Below, piece after piece: positions 16,389-25,855 of a stretch of 64,000 nucleotides of DNA. Source of the stretch: JALZCH01 sp036400075 (lineage in GTDB: Bacteria; Acidobacteriota; Blastocatellia; Pyrinomonadales; Pyrinomonadaceae). The position numbers and the translations under genes were made by a program. The stretch lies in NCBI GenBank assembly GCA_036400075.1, contig DASWLV010000225.1, forward strand, positions 1 through 64,000. The letters are read 5' to 3'. Numbering within the stretch: position 1 is the stretch's first letter; every line of letters begins with the position of its first letter. Under the pieces are notes generated by a model. It worked only from the letters and a program-made list of their open reading frames with translations. It searched no databases and was not told where the DNA came from.

Positions 16389-17672
16389 TCAATCAGCCGC
16401 GTTGACGTGATTTCTTTGGAGGGATTCGAGCGCTTTTTCGAGCGCGGCGTCGCGCCCCGCGCGAACGTCGCTACGGGTTAAGTTGAGCGTTTCGTCCGGC
16501 GCAATGCCGACGCCTTCGAGCCGGTCGCCGTTGGCGAGACGAAAATCAAGCTCGCTGATTTCGAGCTTGCCGCCGTCGGGCAAAGTGTGCTGACGCCGAA
16601 CGGCGAGAACGCAGCCGCAAGTCTGAGCGCCGATTACGCGCGCTCTGGAGGCGTTTTTGAGCGCGGCGACAAAAATTTCGGCGGCGCTGGCGGTTGCCGT
16701 TCCGGTCAAAACTACCAGCGGAGTTTTCGTGACTTTTTCGGAATTGACGATAAAAATCGGCGACTGGCGCGTTTCAGCTTCCTGCGCGACGCGACCGGCG
16801 CGGTCATAAAAATTGCCAATCGTAGTTTTTTCCGGCAGAAAAACCGAAGCCAAATCAACGCTCGCTTCGGTCACACCGCCGCGATTGGCGCGTAAATCCA
16901 AGACGATTCCGCGCAAATTGTCTCGATGCTGGCGCAGCGCGCCTAAAACCCGGCTGACGGTTTCGAGCGTGAAAACATCGAATCCGACGATTAAAATGCC
17001 GTTTTCTTTTTTAATGCGAACATCGGATTTTACTGTGCGCCACTCGCGCAGGAGATTGGCGCAGCGTTCTTTGGCGCGTTCTCGCTGCCAGCAAATTCGC
17101 ACGCTTGAACCGACTTCGCCTTCAAAAAGCTTGGCGGCGGTTTGCAGACGATTGATTGCCGGAGTCGAAGCACCGCTTGTTTCCGCCAAACGTTTGTCAA
17201 AAAAATCGGTTGCCGCTACGCCGTCAACGCTCTTCAGCAAATCGCCCGGACGAACGCCGGTTTTTTCCGCCGCTGTATTTTTTTCAACTCTAGTGATGAT
17301 TAATTGATTTTCGACTTCGCGGACGGCGACGTTAATGCTGACGACGCGCGGCGCAATCCAGTTGGCGTCTTCGCCGGGAGCGAAAACTCTGGTGTGTGAA
17401 TCTTTTAAATTTCCCAGCATTTCACGCAAAACTCGGTAAAGCTCAGTCGAATTTTGCGCCGCCGCGCTTTTCTCTCGAAAATCATTGCGCTGCCCCGCCC
17501 AATCAATTCCGCGCAGTTTCGCATCGTAATAACGTTCTCGAACCGTCTCCCAAACTTCGTCGAAAACCGCCAGATTTTTTTCCGGCGAAACACCGTTTCG
17601 GGGCTGCGCCGGAACTGGCGAAAAAGCGAAAACAAAATGAATGATTAATGCAAAAGAGACAAAACGGCGCAT
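16389..17672 (-). CDS. S41 family peptidase-like protein with PDZ domain, secreted
   Basis: 427 residues with a signal peptide (FALIIHFVFAFSPVPAQ). The N-terminal helical region contains DSHTRVF, a PDZ domain spans about residues 110-200 (GVRPGDLLKSVDG), and the C-terminal S41 core has GIVLDLRANRGG and the nucleophile Ser in TGTATASAAEIF (about S329). In classical C-terminal processing proteases the catalytic Lys follows in T-x-G-K; here the segment reads QTCGCVLAVRR, so that Lys is absent. It may use another residue, or be inactive. It lies 5 bp downstream of a TonB-like gene in a three-gene leftward cluster. Confidence 0.82.
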   Translation of the reverse strand: MRRFVSFALIIHFVFAFSPVPAQPRNGVSPEKNLAVFDEVWETVRERYYDAKLRGIDWAGQRNDFREKSAAAQNSTELYRVLREMLGNLKDSHTRVFAPGEDANWIAPRVVSINVAVREVENQLIITRVEKNTAAEKTGVRPGDLLKSVDGVAATDFFDKRLAETSGASTPAINRLQTAAKLFEGEVGSSVRICWQRERAKERCANLLREWRTVKSDVRIKKENGILIVGFDVFTLETVSRVLGALRQHRDNLRGIVLDLRANRGGVTEASVDLASVFLPEKTTIGNFYDRAGRVAQEAETRQSPIFIVNSEKVTKTPLVVLTGTATASAAEIFVAALKNASRARVIGAQTCGCVLAVRRQHTLPDGGKLEISELDFRLANGDRLEGVGIAPDETLNLTRSDVRAGRDAALEKALESLQRNHVNAAD

Positions 17673-17677
17673 AAAAA

Positions 17678-18559
17678 TTAATCCTTCTTTTCGCGGGGGC
17701 GGCGAAAATTGTAACGCAGCACAAACCGAACGGGAATTGCGCTGCCGTTTCGCAAAGCCGGACGAAATTGCATCTTCTTAATTGTTTTGATCGTTTCTTC
17801 GTCTAATCCGAAACCCGCCCACCGAACGATTTCGACGTTTTCAACCCCGCCTGCGGCGTTTAAGTCAACGGCAGCTTCAACGGCAGCTTCAATTTCAAAA
17901 CGCGCTGCCGCGTCCGTGTAAGCCGGTTTCAGACTCTTATACGGCAAAGGCGTCCGAATGTTTTCATTTTCTGCAGTTTTCCCGAAAAATTCTAAAAAAT
18001 CGGAGATTTTTGGCGGCGCGGCGCGTTCTTCGCGCTCGCGCGCGGCTGCGATTTGCATTTGAGAGAGAAAACGCGCCGCGATTTCGTCAGCTTCGCGGAG
18101 AAGGTGTTTTTCCGCATCTTCCAATTTATCGGCTTCCTGTGCAGGATTTTCCCAGGCGATGAGTCGTCCGGTGCGCGCGCTGACGAGAAAAATATTGGCG
18201 TAAGATTCAAAATAAACGTCTTTTTTGAAAGACGAACGCCGAACCGTGTCGGATTTGACGACAAAAAAGAACTCGCAATCAATCGCCGCCCCTAAATTTT
18301 TCGCTTCTTCGAGCGAGAGATTAAACGGAGCTTTGTAGTTCAAGCCGCGCATTGCTGATAAGCTCAAATCTTCGTCAATCAGGCGAACGGAATTTTGCTT
18401 TGCCGCTTCGGCGCGAAACCGTTCGTGAAACTTCCGCCCGGTTTCTCCAACAGACAAAACCGCGATTTCAAAAGTTTGCCCCGAAGCGGAGGACGCAAGA
18501 AAAAGCGCACTGAAAACCACAGCCGCGACAGTTAAAATTTTGCCCCCGAAACCCATCAT
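17678..18559 (-). CDS. TonB C-terminal domain protein, exported
   Basis: 293 residues with a signal sequence (AAVVFSALFLASSASG). The middle part (about 30-170) resembles proteins that record stress or redox state but is not recognised. The last 90 residues form a TonB C-terminal domain: AAVDLNAAGGVENVEIVRWAGFGLDEETIKTIKKMQF followed by RPALRNGSAIPVRFVLRYNF. Such proteins may energise TonB-dependent receptors, of which this window has three. The ATG overlaps the TGA of the upstream HD-domain gene (ATGA), indicating coupling, and the S41 gene follows 5 bp later. Confidence 0.8.
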   Translation of the reverse strand: MMGFGGKILTVAAVVFSALFLASSASGQTFEIAVLSVGETGRKFHERFRAEAAKQNSVRLIDEDLSLSAMRGLNYKAPFNLSLEEAKNLGAAIDCEFFFVVKSDTVRRSSFKKDVYFESYANIFLVSARTGRLIAWENPAQEADKLEDAEKHLLREADEIAARFLSQMQIAAAREREERAAPPKISDFLEFFGKTAENENIRTPLPYKSLKPAYTDAAARFEIEAAVEAAVDLNAAGGVENVEIVRWAGFGLDEETIKTIKKMQFRPALRNGSAIPVRFVLRYNFRRPREKKD

Positions 18560-19842
18560 TGTTGATGATAAAGCTCGGTAATTTCCCGATTTAATTCTGG
18601 CGGAAAACAGGCGCGCAAAATCTCGAATTCTTGCTGCAATCCGCGCACTGCGCCGGAAACTTCGGAAATCTCGCGGATTTGCGGACGCGAAAAACCGTCT
18701 TCGACATAAATCAGATTTTTCGGATTCGTTTCGCCTAGCGCGGAATACAAAGCGTAATAAGGAACGTCAGCCGCGCGGTCGGCGACAAAATAATAATCCG
18801 GGTCGAAATTGTTTTGCGTGACAATGTTCCGCGCTTTTTCGAGAAACCGCTCGCGTTCATCGTCCGCCATATCCAAATCCAAAGCCTTGAATAAACGCCG
18901 ATTAATAAAACGCCGGCTGAGATCGCTTAAAATTGCATCGTTGCTGCGCTGCCATTGCTTGATGTGAAACAAAACGTCGGCGTCGTCAATTTCGAGATGC
19001 TCGAAAAGATTTATCCGTTCGCGGCGCACAACTTTTTCAAAAGCCGTCCCGCTTGCAATCCAAATCGCTTTCCCGCTTTGATTCAGTTCAAAAGCGCGGC
19101 GCAAAATCGCCCGCAAAACGACTTCCGCAGAACGCAGCGTGCGGTGAAAATAAACCTGCCGAAACATATAATAACGCGCCTGCAAATAATCTTCGACGGC
19201 GAACAAACCATGCGCGGAGACGTAAATACGGTCGTTCTCGCGGTCAATTTCGAGCGCCTTGATAATCCATTCGTGGTCGTAAATTCCGTATTTGACGCCG
19301 GTCATCAAGCTGTCGCGCAAAAGATAATCCATCCGGTCAACATCGAGCTGCGATGAAACAAGCTGCGCCAGCGCAGCGGGGCGAAAATCGCCGTTGATTA
19401 CCGCTGCCACGCGCTCCGGTAATTCTGCAGAGAACGAGCGCAAGACTTGTCCGATTTCGGTTTCTTCGTGAAGAACTGCTTGAACCGTAAAATCTTCGTG
19501 ATGAAATCCGAGAACGTTTTCCATTACGTGCGAAAATGCGCCGTGTCCGACATCGTGGAGCAGAGCAGCGGCGCGAACTGCAATCCGGTCGAAATCGGAG
19601 ATTTCGTATTTGGCGGAAAATTTTTCCAAAATTCGAGTTGCGAGATGCAGCGCGCCGAGAGAATGCGTAAAGCGGGAATGTTCCGCACCCTGATAAGTAA
19701 AAAGCGCGAGTCCGAGCTGTCGAATCCGGCGCAGGCGTTGAAATTCAGCCGTGTCAATCAAACGAATCAGTAAATGGTTTTCCGGCGTGTTTGTTTGCAG
19801 GCGAATAATGTTATGAACCGGATCGCGGTAAACTCGCTCCAT
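18556..19842 (-). CDS. HD-domain phosphohydrolase (dGTPase-like, COG1078 type)
   Basis: 428 residues. The HD metal-binding residues are visible in order: RFTHSLGALHLA, then LLHDVGHGAFSHVMEN, then SSQLDVDRMDYLLRDS. This arrangement (RIRQLGLALFTYQGAEHSR before the first His) is typical of the SAMHD1/YwfO-like phosphohydrolases that cut deoxynucleoside triphosphates. It probably acts in nucleotide pool control. It is the first gene of a leftward cluster with the TonB-like and S41 genes, overlapping the former by 4 bp. A role shared with those secreted proteins is not obvious. Confidence 0.88.
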   Translation of the reverse strand: MERVYRDPVHNIIRLQTNTPENHLLIRLIDTAEFQRLRRIRQLGLALFTYQGAEHSRFTHSLGALHLATRILEKFSAKYEISDFDRIAVRAAALLHDVGHGAFSHVMENVLGFHHEDFTVQAVLHEETEIGQVLRSFSAELPERVAAVINGDFRPAALAQLVSSQLDVDRMDYLLRDSLMTGVKYGIYDHEWIIKALEIDRENDRIYVSAHGLFAVEDYLQARYYMFRQVYFHRTLRSAEVVLRAILRRAFELNQSGKAIWIASGTAFEKVVRRERINLFEHLEIDDADVLFHIKQWQRSNDAILSDLSRRFINRRLFKALDLDMADDERERFLEKARNIVTQNNFDPDYYFVADRAADVPYYALYSALGETNPKNLIYVEDGFSRPQIREISEVSGAVRGLQQEFEILRACFPPELNREITELYHQQ

Positions 19843-20164
19843 TTTTATTTGCTAGCTCAATAAAATCTGACGTTTTATACTATCATCGGAAATTCCAACG
19901 AAAGAGATAATTTTCAAAAAATTGAATCTATGATTATGGGGAAAATTCAAAATTATGAAGAAATTACAAAAAAATAGAAAAGTCCTCAAATTTAAAGACC
20001 GCTCTAAATCCCACATTTTAAAGCATTAATAAAACTATTTAAAGTCGCTCTACTTTTGGTCTGCAAGTTGCAGGTTTAGACGTGCCAAGTTATTGCCCGG
20101 TTGATTCAATCAATAAAACTGCAATAACTCTTTTAGTCCTAAAGATTTTTTTAAGGAGCAAAAA
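19843..20164. other. Intergenic region, divergent promoters and leader of the first Oar receptor
   Basis: No gene seen. The stretch is AT-rich. It must hold the promoters for the leftward HD-domain gene and the rightward receptor gene. A strong ribosome binding site (AAGGAG at about 20153) sits just before the receptor ATG. No confident promoter hexamers or riboswitch could be named. Confidence 0.6.
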
Positions 20165-23100
20165 ATGAAAAAAAGTTTAGCATTTCTAACTTCAATCTTG
20201 CTCGTTGTTCTTTGCTTAAGCGCCAGCGTTTTTGCACAGGAAACATCGGGTAATATTGAAGGAACTGTAAAAGACCCGACTGGTGCCGTTGTTCCGAACG
20301 CGACAGTTTTGGTGTCTGCTTCGGATAGAACCGATACGACGACTTCGTCTTCAACCACAGGTTTTAGACGCACAACTCAAACTAACAGTGACGGATTCTT
20401 CCGCGTTCTGCAAGTGCCCCCCGGTCTCTATAATGTAAGAGTAGAACCGATTTCGGGTTTCGGCGCAGCGACGGTTCAGAACGTTCAAGTCGTTCTTGAA
20501 ACGACGACGCCGGTAAACGTTTCACTCACGCCAGTAGGCGGTGGAGAAAACATCGTTGACATTCAAGCCAGCGATCAACCTGTTGACCCAACCGATACCA
20601 AAGTCGCGACCAGCATCACAGCTCAAAGAATCGAGTTGCTGCCGAAAGGCACCAACTTTACGAGCGTGCTGAATACCGTTCCCGGAACTCGCGCCGAAGG
20701 TAATGCCGGCGGTTTTTCGGTTGACGGCGCTTCAGGCTCGGAAAACGTATTTATCATTGACGGTCAGGAAGTTAGTAACTTTCGTACCGGTACTTTGAAC
20801 GGTAACAACAATATTCCGACTCAATTTGTTCAGGAAATTCAAGTTAAGTCGAGCGGTTTCGAAGCCGAATTCGGCGGTGCGACCGGCGGTGTTATCAACG
20901 TTGTAACCAAAGGCGGCGGTAACGATTGGCGCGGTGAATTCGGTGTTCAATTCAACACGCCGAAACTTAACGGTAATCCCCGTCCGAGCTTGTTATTTTT
21001 TCCGGCATTTACTGCGACGGCTGCGAACCCGTTCTCGTACCCCAACACAACGGAATATTTCGAAGCGCCGAAAGCCGGCGGAACAAACGTATTTCCGACG
21101 GCAAATTTAAGCGGACCGATTATCAAAGACAAACTTTGGTTCTTTGGCAGCTACACGCCGCAATACACAGTTACGGAATATACCACTCAATACTTTACCA
21201 ACCGTCCGGCGGCTTTCAGAACTCTGTCCACAACGCAAGATTACAGACTGAAACGCACATTCGAATATGCGTTTGCACGTTTAGATGCATCGCCGACCAA
21301 CAATCTTCGTTTGACGAGTACTTTTACCTGGAACCCGATTATTGATAAAGGCGCTCTTCCGCATAGTACAGTTTCATTCGGCGGCGCACCGCCGTCAGCC
21401 AATTTTGGCGGAAGCACCGGCTTATTGACAGGGACCCAATTGACTAATCGTCAAGGTGGTCGCCAAAACTCCAACAACATTACCGGTCAAGCCGTTTGGA
21501 CTCCGACCAGCAATATGGTTATCAGCGGACGATTCTCGCGCGGATTCTTAAACGAGAAATTAGGTTCGTATTTTATTCCGAATACAACCAGATATCGTTG
21601 TATTGAGAACCAGGGAAACGTTGCGGGCGGATGTTCGGCAGGTTTAGCCGATGCGGCTAATTCAACCGTTGAAAGAGACGTTTCAATACGTACGAACTTC
21701 GAAGGTGATGCAACCTACATCGCCAGCGGCTTCCTTGGAAGACACGAGTTTAAAGGCGGTTACCAACGCTTCAAAATTCTCAATGACGTATCCAGAGGCT
21801 ACAAAAATCAGGGCATTATGGACTTCTATTTCGGTCGCGCAATCGACACGTATTTAGGTTTTCCTGTTGACCCGTCTTGCGTCAATGCCGGTGGAACAGC
21901 TTTTGCGCCTTGCGTCTATAATGCAGCAGGCACTCTTACCAATCGCGCTCCGATTTGCGCAGCCGGACAAACCGCGGGCTGTATTCTCGGTTCGGGCGAG
22001 CTTATTCGTTTCGGTACGGTTGGTAAAGCACAAAACACCAATCAATCCGTTTACATTCAAGATAAATGGCAGCCGGTTAACAACTTGACCTTAAATGTCG
22101 GTGTTCGCGCCGAAAAAGAAGACCTTCCGTCGTTTAACGGAAATGCGCCGCCGATTAACTTTGGCTGGGGCGATAAAATTGCTCCGCGTATCGGTGTTGC
22201 CTGGGATATTTTCAGCGATGGTAAGACGAGATTGTTTGCCAGCTACGGAAAATTCTATGACCGCTTGAAGTTTGAACTTCCGCGCGGTTCGTTCGGCGGT
22301 GACTTCTACCGCATTGATGCCTTTGAAATTTTCCCGGGACAAGATTGGAGATCCTTTACACTTCAAAATGTAATTGGAAGCTTTAACGATGCTCCGGGCG
22401 GATCGTGTCCTGCAACAGGCTTCATCGCCTCCGGCGCCAGAAGCCGCTGCCAATTCGATTATCGTATTGCTTCGAATGACCCGAACGCAACGATTTACAC
22501 GGGAGCCGTTGACCCGGACCTCAAATCGTTCCAGCAGTCAGAGTTTACTGTCGGACTTGAGCGTCAGTTCGGTCGCGACTTCGTCGTTCGTACACGCTAT
22601 ACCCACAAAAATGTAGATAAGGCTATTGAAGACGCCGGTATCTACAACGCAGAAGGCAGCGAAGCTTACATTATCGGTAATCCTGGAGAAGGGCTGCACG
22701 CAAAGCTTCTCAAGGAACTCGGTTATGAAAAAGCAGCCAAACCGCAGCGTGTTTACGATGCATTGGAGGTAACGTTTGAAAAACGGTTGTCTAACAACTA
22801 CTATTTCAACGCGAACTACACGTTCAGCCGTCTCTTTGGTAACTATTCAGGTTTGGCAAGCTCAGACGAAGCCGGTCGTACATCTCCGGGTGTTAACCGC
22901 TTCTTCGACCTTCCGTTTATTGGATTCACCGCCGCCGGCAAACCTGATAACGGACGCCTTTCGACAGACCGTCCGCATGTGTTCAACGCATACGGCGCTT
23001 ACATCTTTGACTGGATGGGAAGCAAGGCTAATTCGACAGAACTTTCCTTCTTCACAACAGCCCAATCGGGAACACCTGTAACAACAGTTGTTCCGTTCCT

Positions 23101-23500
23101 TATCGCTGCTACAGCCGGTTCGCCGATCTTTACGGAACGCGGCGATCTGGGCAGAACTGAAATGTATACTCAAACGGACTTTGCCGTAACGCATAAATAT
23201 CGCTTCGGACGCGATGATCGTTTCACAATGGCGTTTGACTTAAACGTTCTTAATTTGTTAGACGAAGCCAATGCAACGTCAATCTTCAGCAATCCTTCCA
23301 GAGCCACGTACGGAAGAACTTCAACCGGATTTGGCGGCGGAACTTACGTTGATGTAATTAACCGTTTCAACAGAGGTGAATTGCAAAATGCAATCAACAC
23401 ATTGAATGCTTTACCTGCAAACGTTGATCCTCGCTACAAGCAGGAAAACGGATTCCAGGGTCCGCGCTCGGTTCGCTTTGGCTTCCGCTTACTCTTCTAA
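20165..23500 (+). CDS. Oar-like TonB-dependent outer membrane receptor
   Basis: 1,111 residues. The signal peptide (MKKSLAFLTSILLVVLCLSA, cut after VFAQ) is followed by a carboxypeptidase-regulatory-like beta-sandwich (about 27-120; GNIEGTVKDPTGAVVPNATV). A plug domain follows (about 125-240; GGFSVDGASGSENVFIIDG, VKSSGFEAEFGGATGGVINVVTKGG). The rest is a 22-strand-type beta-barrel ending in VRFGFRLLF, an aromatic C-terminus suited to BAM insertion. This matches the Oar family, abundant in Acidobacteriota and thought to import or export large substrates such as glycans or peptides. It is transcribed alone and ends at a strong terminator. Confidence 0.9.
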   Translation: MKKSLAFLTSILLVVLCLSASVFAQETSGNIEGTVKDPTGAVVPNATVLVSASDRTDTTTSSSTTGFRRTTQTNSDGFFRVLQVPPGLYNVRVEPISGFGAATVQNVQVVLETTTPVNVSLTPVGGGENIVDIQASDQPVDPTDTKVATSITAQRIELLPKGTNFTSVLNTVPGTRAEGNAGGFSVDGASGSENVFIIDGQEVSNFRTGTLNGNNNIPTQFVQEIQVKSSGFEAEFGGATGGVINVVTKGGGNDWRGEFGVQFNTPKLNGNPRPSLLFFPAFTATAANPFSYPNTTEYFEAPKAGGTNVFPTANLSGPIIKDKLWFFGSYTPQYTVTEYTTQYFTNRPAAFRTLSTTQDYRLKRTFEYAFARLDASPTNNLRLTSTFTWNPIIDKGALPHSTVSFGGAPPSANFGGSTGLLTGTQLTNRQGGRQNSNNITGQAVWTPTSNMVISGRFSRGFLNEKLGSYFIPNTTRYRCIENQGNVAGGCSAGLADAANSTVERDVSIRTNFEGDATYIASGFLGRHEFKGGYQRFKILNDVSRGYKNQGIMDFYFGRAIDTYLGFPVDPSCVNAGGTAFAPCVYNAAGTLTNRAPICAAGQTAGCILGSGELIRFGTVGKAQNTNQSVYIQDKWQPVNNLTLNVGVRAEKEDLPSFNGNAPPINFGWGDKIAPRIGVAWDIFSDGKTRLFASYGKFYDRLKFELPRGSFGGDFYRIDAFEIFPGQDWRSFTLQNVIGSFNDAPGGSCPATGFIASGARSRCQFDYRIASNDPNATIYTGAVDPDLKSFQQSEFTVGLERQFGRDFVVRTRYTHKNVDKAIEDAGIYNAEGSEAYIIGNPGEGLHAKLLKELGYEKAAKPQRVYDALEVTFEKRLSNNYYFNANYTFSRLFGNYSGLASSDEAGRTSPGVNRFFDLPFIGFTAAGKPDNGRLSTDRPHVFNAYGAYIFDWMGSKANSTELSFFTTAQSGTPVTTVVPFLIAATAGSPIFTERGDLGRTEMYTQTDFAVTHKYRFGRDDRFTMAFDLNVLNLLDEANATSIFSNPSRATYGRTSTGFGGGTYVDVINRFNRGELQNAINTLNALPANVDPRYKQENGFQGPRSVRFGFRLLF

Positions 23501-23528
23501 TTAAAAGAGTAAACCTATTAAAACTGAA

Positions 23529-23558
23529 GGCTCGCCAAAATTTGGCGAGCCTTTTTTT
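23529..23558 (+). terminator. Rho-independent terminator after the first Oar receptor
   Basis: The 10-bp stem GGCTCGCCAA / TTGGCGAGCC (23529-23551) with a 3-base loop is followed by seven T residues. It lies 28 bp after the receptor stop. Confidence 0.93.
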
Positions 23559-24005
23559 CTCTTTAAGTTAACAATTAAAAACTCTATACGCAGCCGGTTG
23601 ACCAATTAAAATAGATTTCGAGAAAGCAAACTTTTTATCCCTGTTAATTCTCTGTTTTTTGTTTTTCGACAAATTGAAATTGGCTCTAGTGTATGGGAAT
23701 TAATGGATGTTCAGAAACGCATATCCAAACTTAAACCGCACTAATTTTCAATAGCTTCAACCATTGACGGCTGCCGAGGGTATTGACTTGTTGTATTGAT
23801 TGAATAAACTGACACTTAAATAAAATTAAAAGTCCAAACTTGAAGTTTCTCAATGCGCGCAAACCTGGCACTTTTTTTAGCTTGTCGATATTTTCTGTTT
23901 TAAAGCGGTTGGACTTAAGAAAATTATTGAGGCGAAATCGGGTTTCCGTTCGCCTCAAGTTGAAAGGAGATTTTGATTTTACGGAGCGTAATCAAAACAA
24001 ATCTG
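23559..24005. other. Intergenic region with a possible leftward terminator
   Basis: No convincing gene. Near the right end a 9-bp inverted repeat TTGAGGCGA / TCGCCTCAA (23927-23935 and 23950-23958, 14-base loop) lies about 50 bp beyond the stop of the leftward TPR gene. On the minus strand a T-rich stretch follows it, so it could terminate that transcript. An open frame at 23731-23958 has no recognisable motif. Confidence 0.5.
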
Positions 24006-25016
24006 TTACTTAGCTTTCGACCGCAATTGACCGATCAGGTTTTTGATTTTATCTGCGTCGCGCGAATTCGGCTGTAGTTTAAGAAAGGCTTCTAATTCAT
24101 TAGCAGCGTCTTGGTAACGCGCAATTTTATTGTAAAGCAATCCGAGCTGCCAATGAATTTCAGCAACCGGCGTTTCTTTAGCTAGAGTTTTGGCTTGTTG
24201 TAATGCTTTTTCAGCCAGCTCATTGCTTCCGTCCAATCTTAAAACAATTCCGTACCATAATTGAGCATTGATTGATTGGGGATTAAGAATTGTAGCCGCC
24301 CTGAAAGCCTCCATTGCTTCCTTGGGATGCTTTAGATTGTGACTTGCTATTCCCAGCCAATAAAAACTTTGAAAGCTGCGCTGATTGACTTCAATCGCTT
24401 TTATCAAATAAGGAGCCGCCTCAATGTATTTTCCTCGCTGGGCATATTCTAAGCCGAGCCGATTTAAAGCATCGTAATAAGTTGGAAATATTTCAATCGC
24501 CTTTTTCAAATTATCGAGACCGGCATCCTTTTTGTCATCCAAAAGCTCGACGCCTTTTTCGTAAGATTTTTGAGCGTCTTCCGGCAAATTGCTTTGTACA
24601 AAAACAGCAGAACCGGCTCCCGGGCTTCCGGTTTTAACTTTACGCTTATCAAGCTTTAGATAAAATTCAAGAAAAACTTTATCCGAACTTGGTCTGCCGC
24701 CGGCAGAAAAGTTATGAATCGTAGCCTCTTGCGTTTCCTCCAAATAATTTGTACCCATTGGCACAACCTTTACTCTAAACGTGCCGCTGGAAAGCCCATT
24801 AAACATAAAACGACCGGAACCGTCCGTTCGAACGCGAGCCAAATTACTATAAACCTCGTTTTGTAATTCGACATAGATGTTTGATATGGGCTGTCGTCCT
24901 GTCCCATCGAAAACCATACCTGATATTGAATTGTTCTGGGCGCAAACCGTTATTGACGCTCCAATTGTTAACGCAATAAGAAGCAAACACTTGCTCAAAA
25001 AATCTACTCGCTTCAT
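24006..25016 (-). CDS. Secreted TPR protein with carboxypeptidase-regulatory-like domain
   Basis: 336 residues. The signal peptide (LLLIALTIGASITVCA) precedes a carboxypeptidase-regulatory-like beta-sandwich (about 28-120; ISGMVFDGTGRQPISNIYVELQ). The C-terminal part (about 145-330) contains four or five tetratricopeptide repeats, such as YYDALNRLGLEYAQRGKYIEAAPYLIKAIEV. It probably acts as a periplasmic or outer-membrane scaffold. The upstream ribA ends GAGGAGTAA, and that GAGGAG doubles as the ribosome binding site for this ATG, so the two genes are coupled. Confidence 0.85.
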   Translation of the reverse strand: MKRVDFLSKCLLLIALTIGASITVCAQNNSISGMVFDGTGRQPISNIYVELQNEVYSNLARVRTDGSGRFMFNGLSSGTFRVKVVPMGTNYLEETQEATIHNFSAGGRPSSDKVFLEFYLKLDKRKVKTGSPGAGSAVFVQSNLPEDAQKSYEKGVELLDDKKDAGLDNLKKAIEIFPTYYDALNRLGLEYAQRGKYIEAAPYLIKAIEVNQRSFQSFYWLGIASHNLKHPKEAMEAFRAATILNPQSINAQLWYGIVLRLDGSNELAEKALQQAKTLAKETPVAEIHWQLGLLYNKIARYQDAANELEAFLKLQPNSRDADKIKNLIGQLRSKAK

Positions 25017-25021
25017 AACCT

Positions 25022-25675
25022 TTACTCCTCGATTAAATCAATCAAATGCCCAAGTTTTTCTTTTTTTACTCTGAGATAGTGCGCCGCCGGTTCTTTGGTT
25101 TCAACTTCGAGCGGGACGCGCTCAACGACGGACAAACCGGCGTCTTCCAGAGCGCTAATTTTGTCGGGATTGTTCGACATTACGCGCACTTTGCATAAAC
25201 CCATATCAAATAATATTTCCGCGCATTGCTGATATGAGCGTGCGTCAACCGCAAAACCCAGCCTTTCGTTCGCTTCAACCGTATCAGCACCGGCGTCCTG
25301 CAATTCGTATGCGCGAATTTTATTAATAATTCCGATCCCGCGCCCTTCCTGCATTTGATACACGATTGCGCCTCGCCCGGCTTCTTCTATTAATCTCATC
25401 GCCGAATGTAATTGCTCGCCGCAATCGCATTTGATCGAGCCAAACACATCTCCCGTCAAACACTGCGAGTGAATGCGAATCAATATCGGCACGTCAGCCC
25501 GCATCTCGCCTTTGTGTAAAACCACAAATTCTTCGACGCTCGTCAGCGAACGATAACCCGTAATTAGAAAATCACCAATTTCAGTCGGCAGGAGAGCAGT
25601 TGAGATACGCTGCACGGTAAGATGTCGCCCGTTGGATGGAAAATCGGAACTGTCACAATTGCTTTGAATATGCAC
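25022..25675 (-). CDS. ribA: GTP cyclohydrolase II
   Basis: 217 residues, a stand-alone GTP cyclohydrolase II without the DHBP-synthase domain. The Zn-binding cysteines appear in HSQCLTGDVFGSIKCDCGEQL, GTP-binding QEGRGIGI follows, and the catalytic Tyr/Arg region RSYQQCAEILFDMGLCKVRVMSNNP is intact. It opens the imidazole ring of GTP in the first step of riboflavin synthesis. Its translation end overlaps the ribosome binding site of the TPR protein gene, an unusual pairing for a riboflavin enzyme. Confidence 0.95.
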   Translation of the reverse strand: MHIQSNCDSSDFPSNGRHLTVQRISTALLPTEIGDFLITGYRSLTSVEEFVVLHKGEMRADVPILIRIHSQCLTGDVFGSIKCDCGEQLHSAMRLIEEAGRGAIVYQMQEGRGIGIINKIRAYELQDAGADTVEANERLGFAVDARSYQQCAEILFDMGLCKVRVMSNNPDKISALEDAGLSVVERVPLEVETKEPAAHYLRVKKEKLGHLIDLIEE

Positions 25676-25776
25676 TTTTTTGCCGATATTATTACAGAAT
25701 TATAATGCCCCGAAGGGCATTACGGCAAGTAAAAAGTTGCCAAGTGTCAACAAATTAAACTGTCTGCTAATAAAGA

Positions 25777-25800
25777 AAGGCGAGCTAACAAGCTCGCCTT
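25777..25800. terminator. Hairpin, leftward terminator after the anti-sigma gene
   Basis: The perfect 10-bp stem AAGGCGAGCT / AGCTCGCCTT has a 4-base loop. On the minus strand it is followed by TCTTTATTA, and it lies about 55 bp beyond the stop at 25856. The stem core resembles those at 23529 and 56260. Confidence 0.8.
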
Positions 25801-25855
25801 ATTACTTTTCCGTTCTTCCAAAATTGGGATTAAATTCAAGAGCAATTTTTCATCG

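Noticed and set aside
23731..23958. Leftward open frame of 75 codons that could be a transposase remnant
   Set aside because: No motif of any transposase family, no inverted repeats around it, and composition unlike the neighbouring genes.
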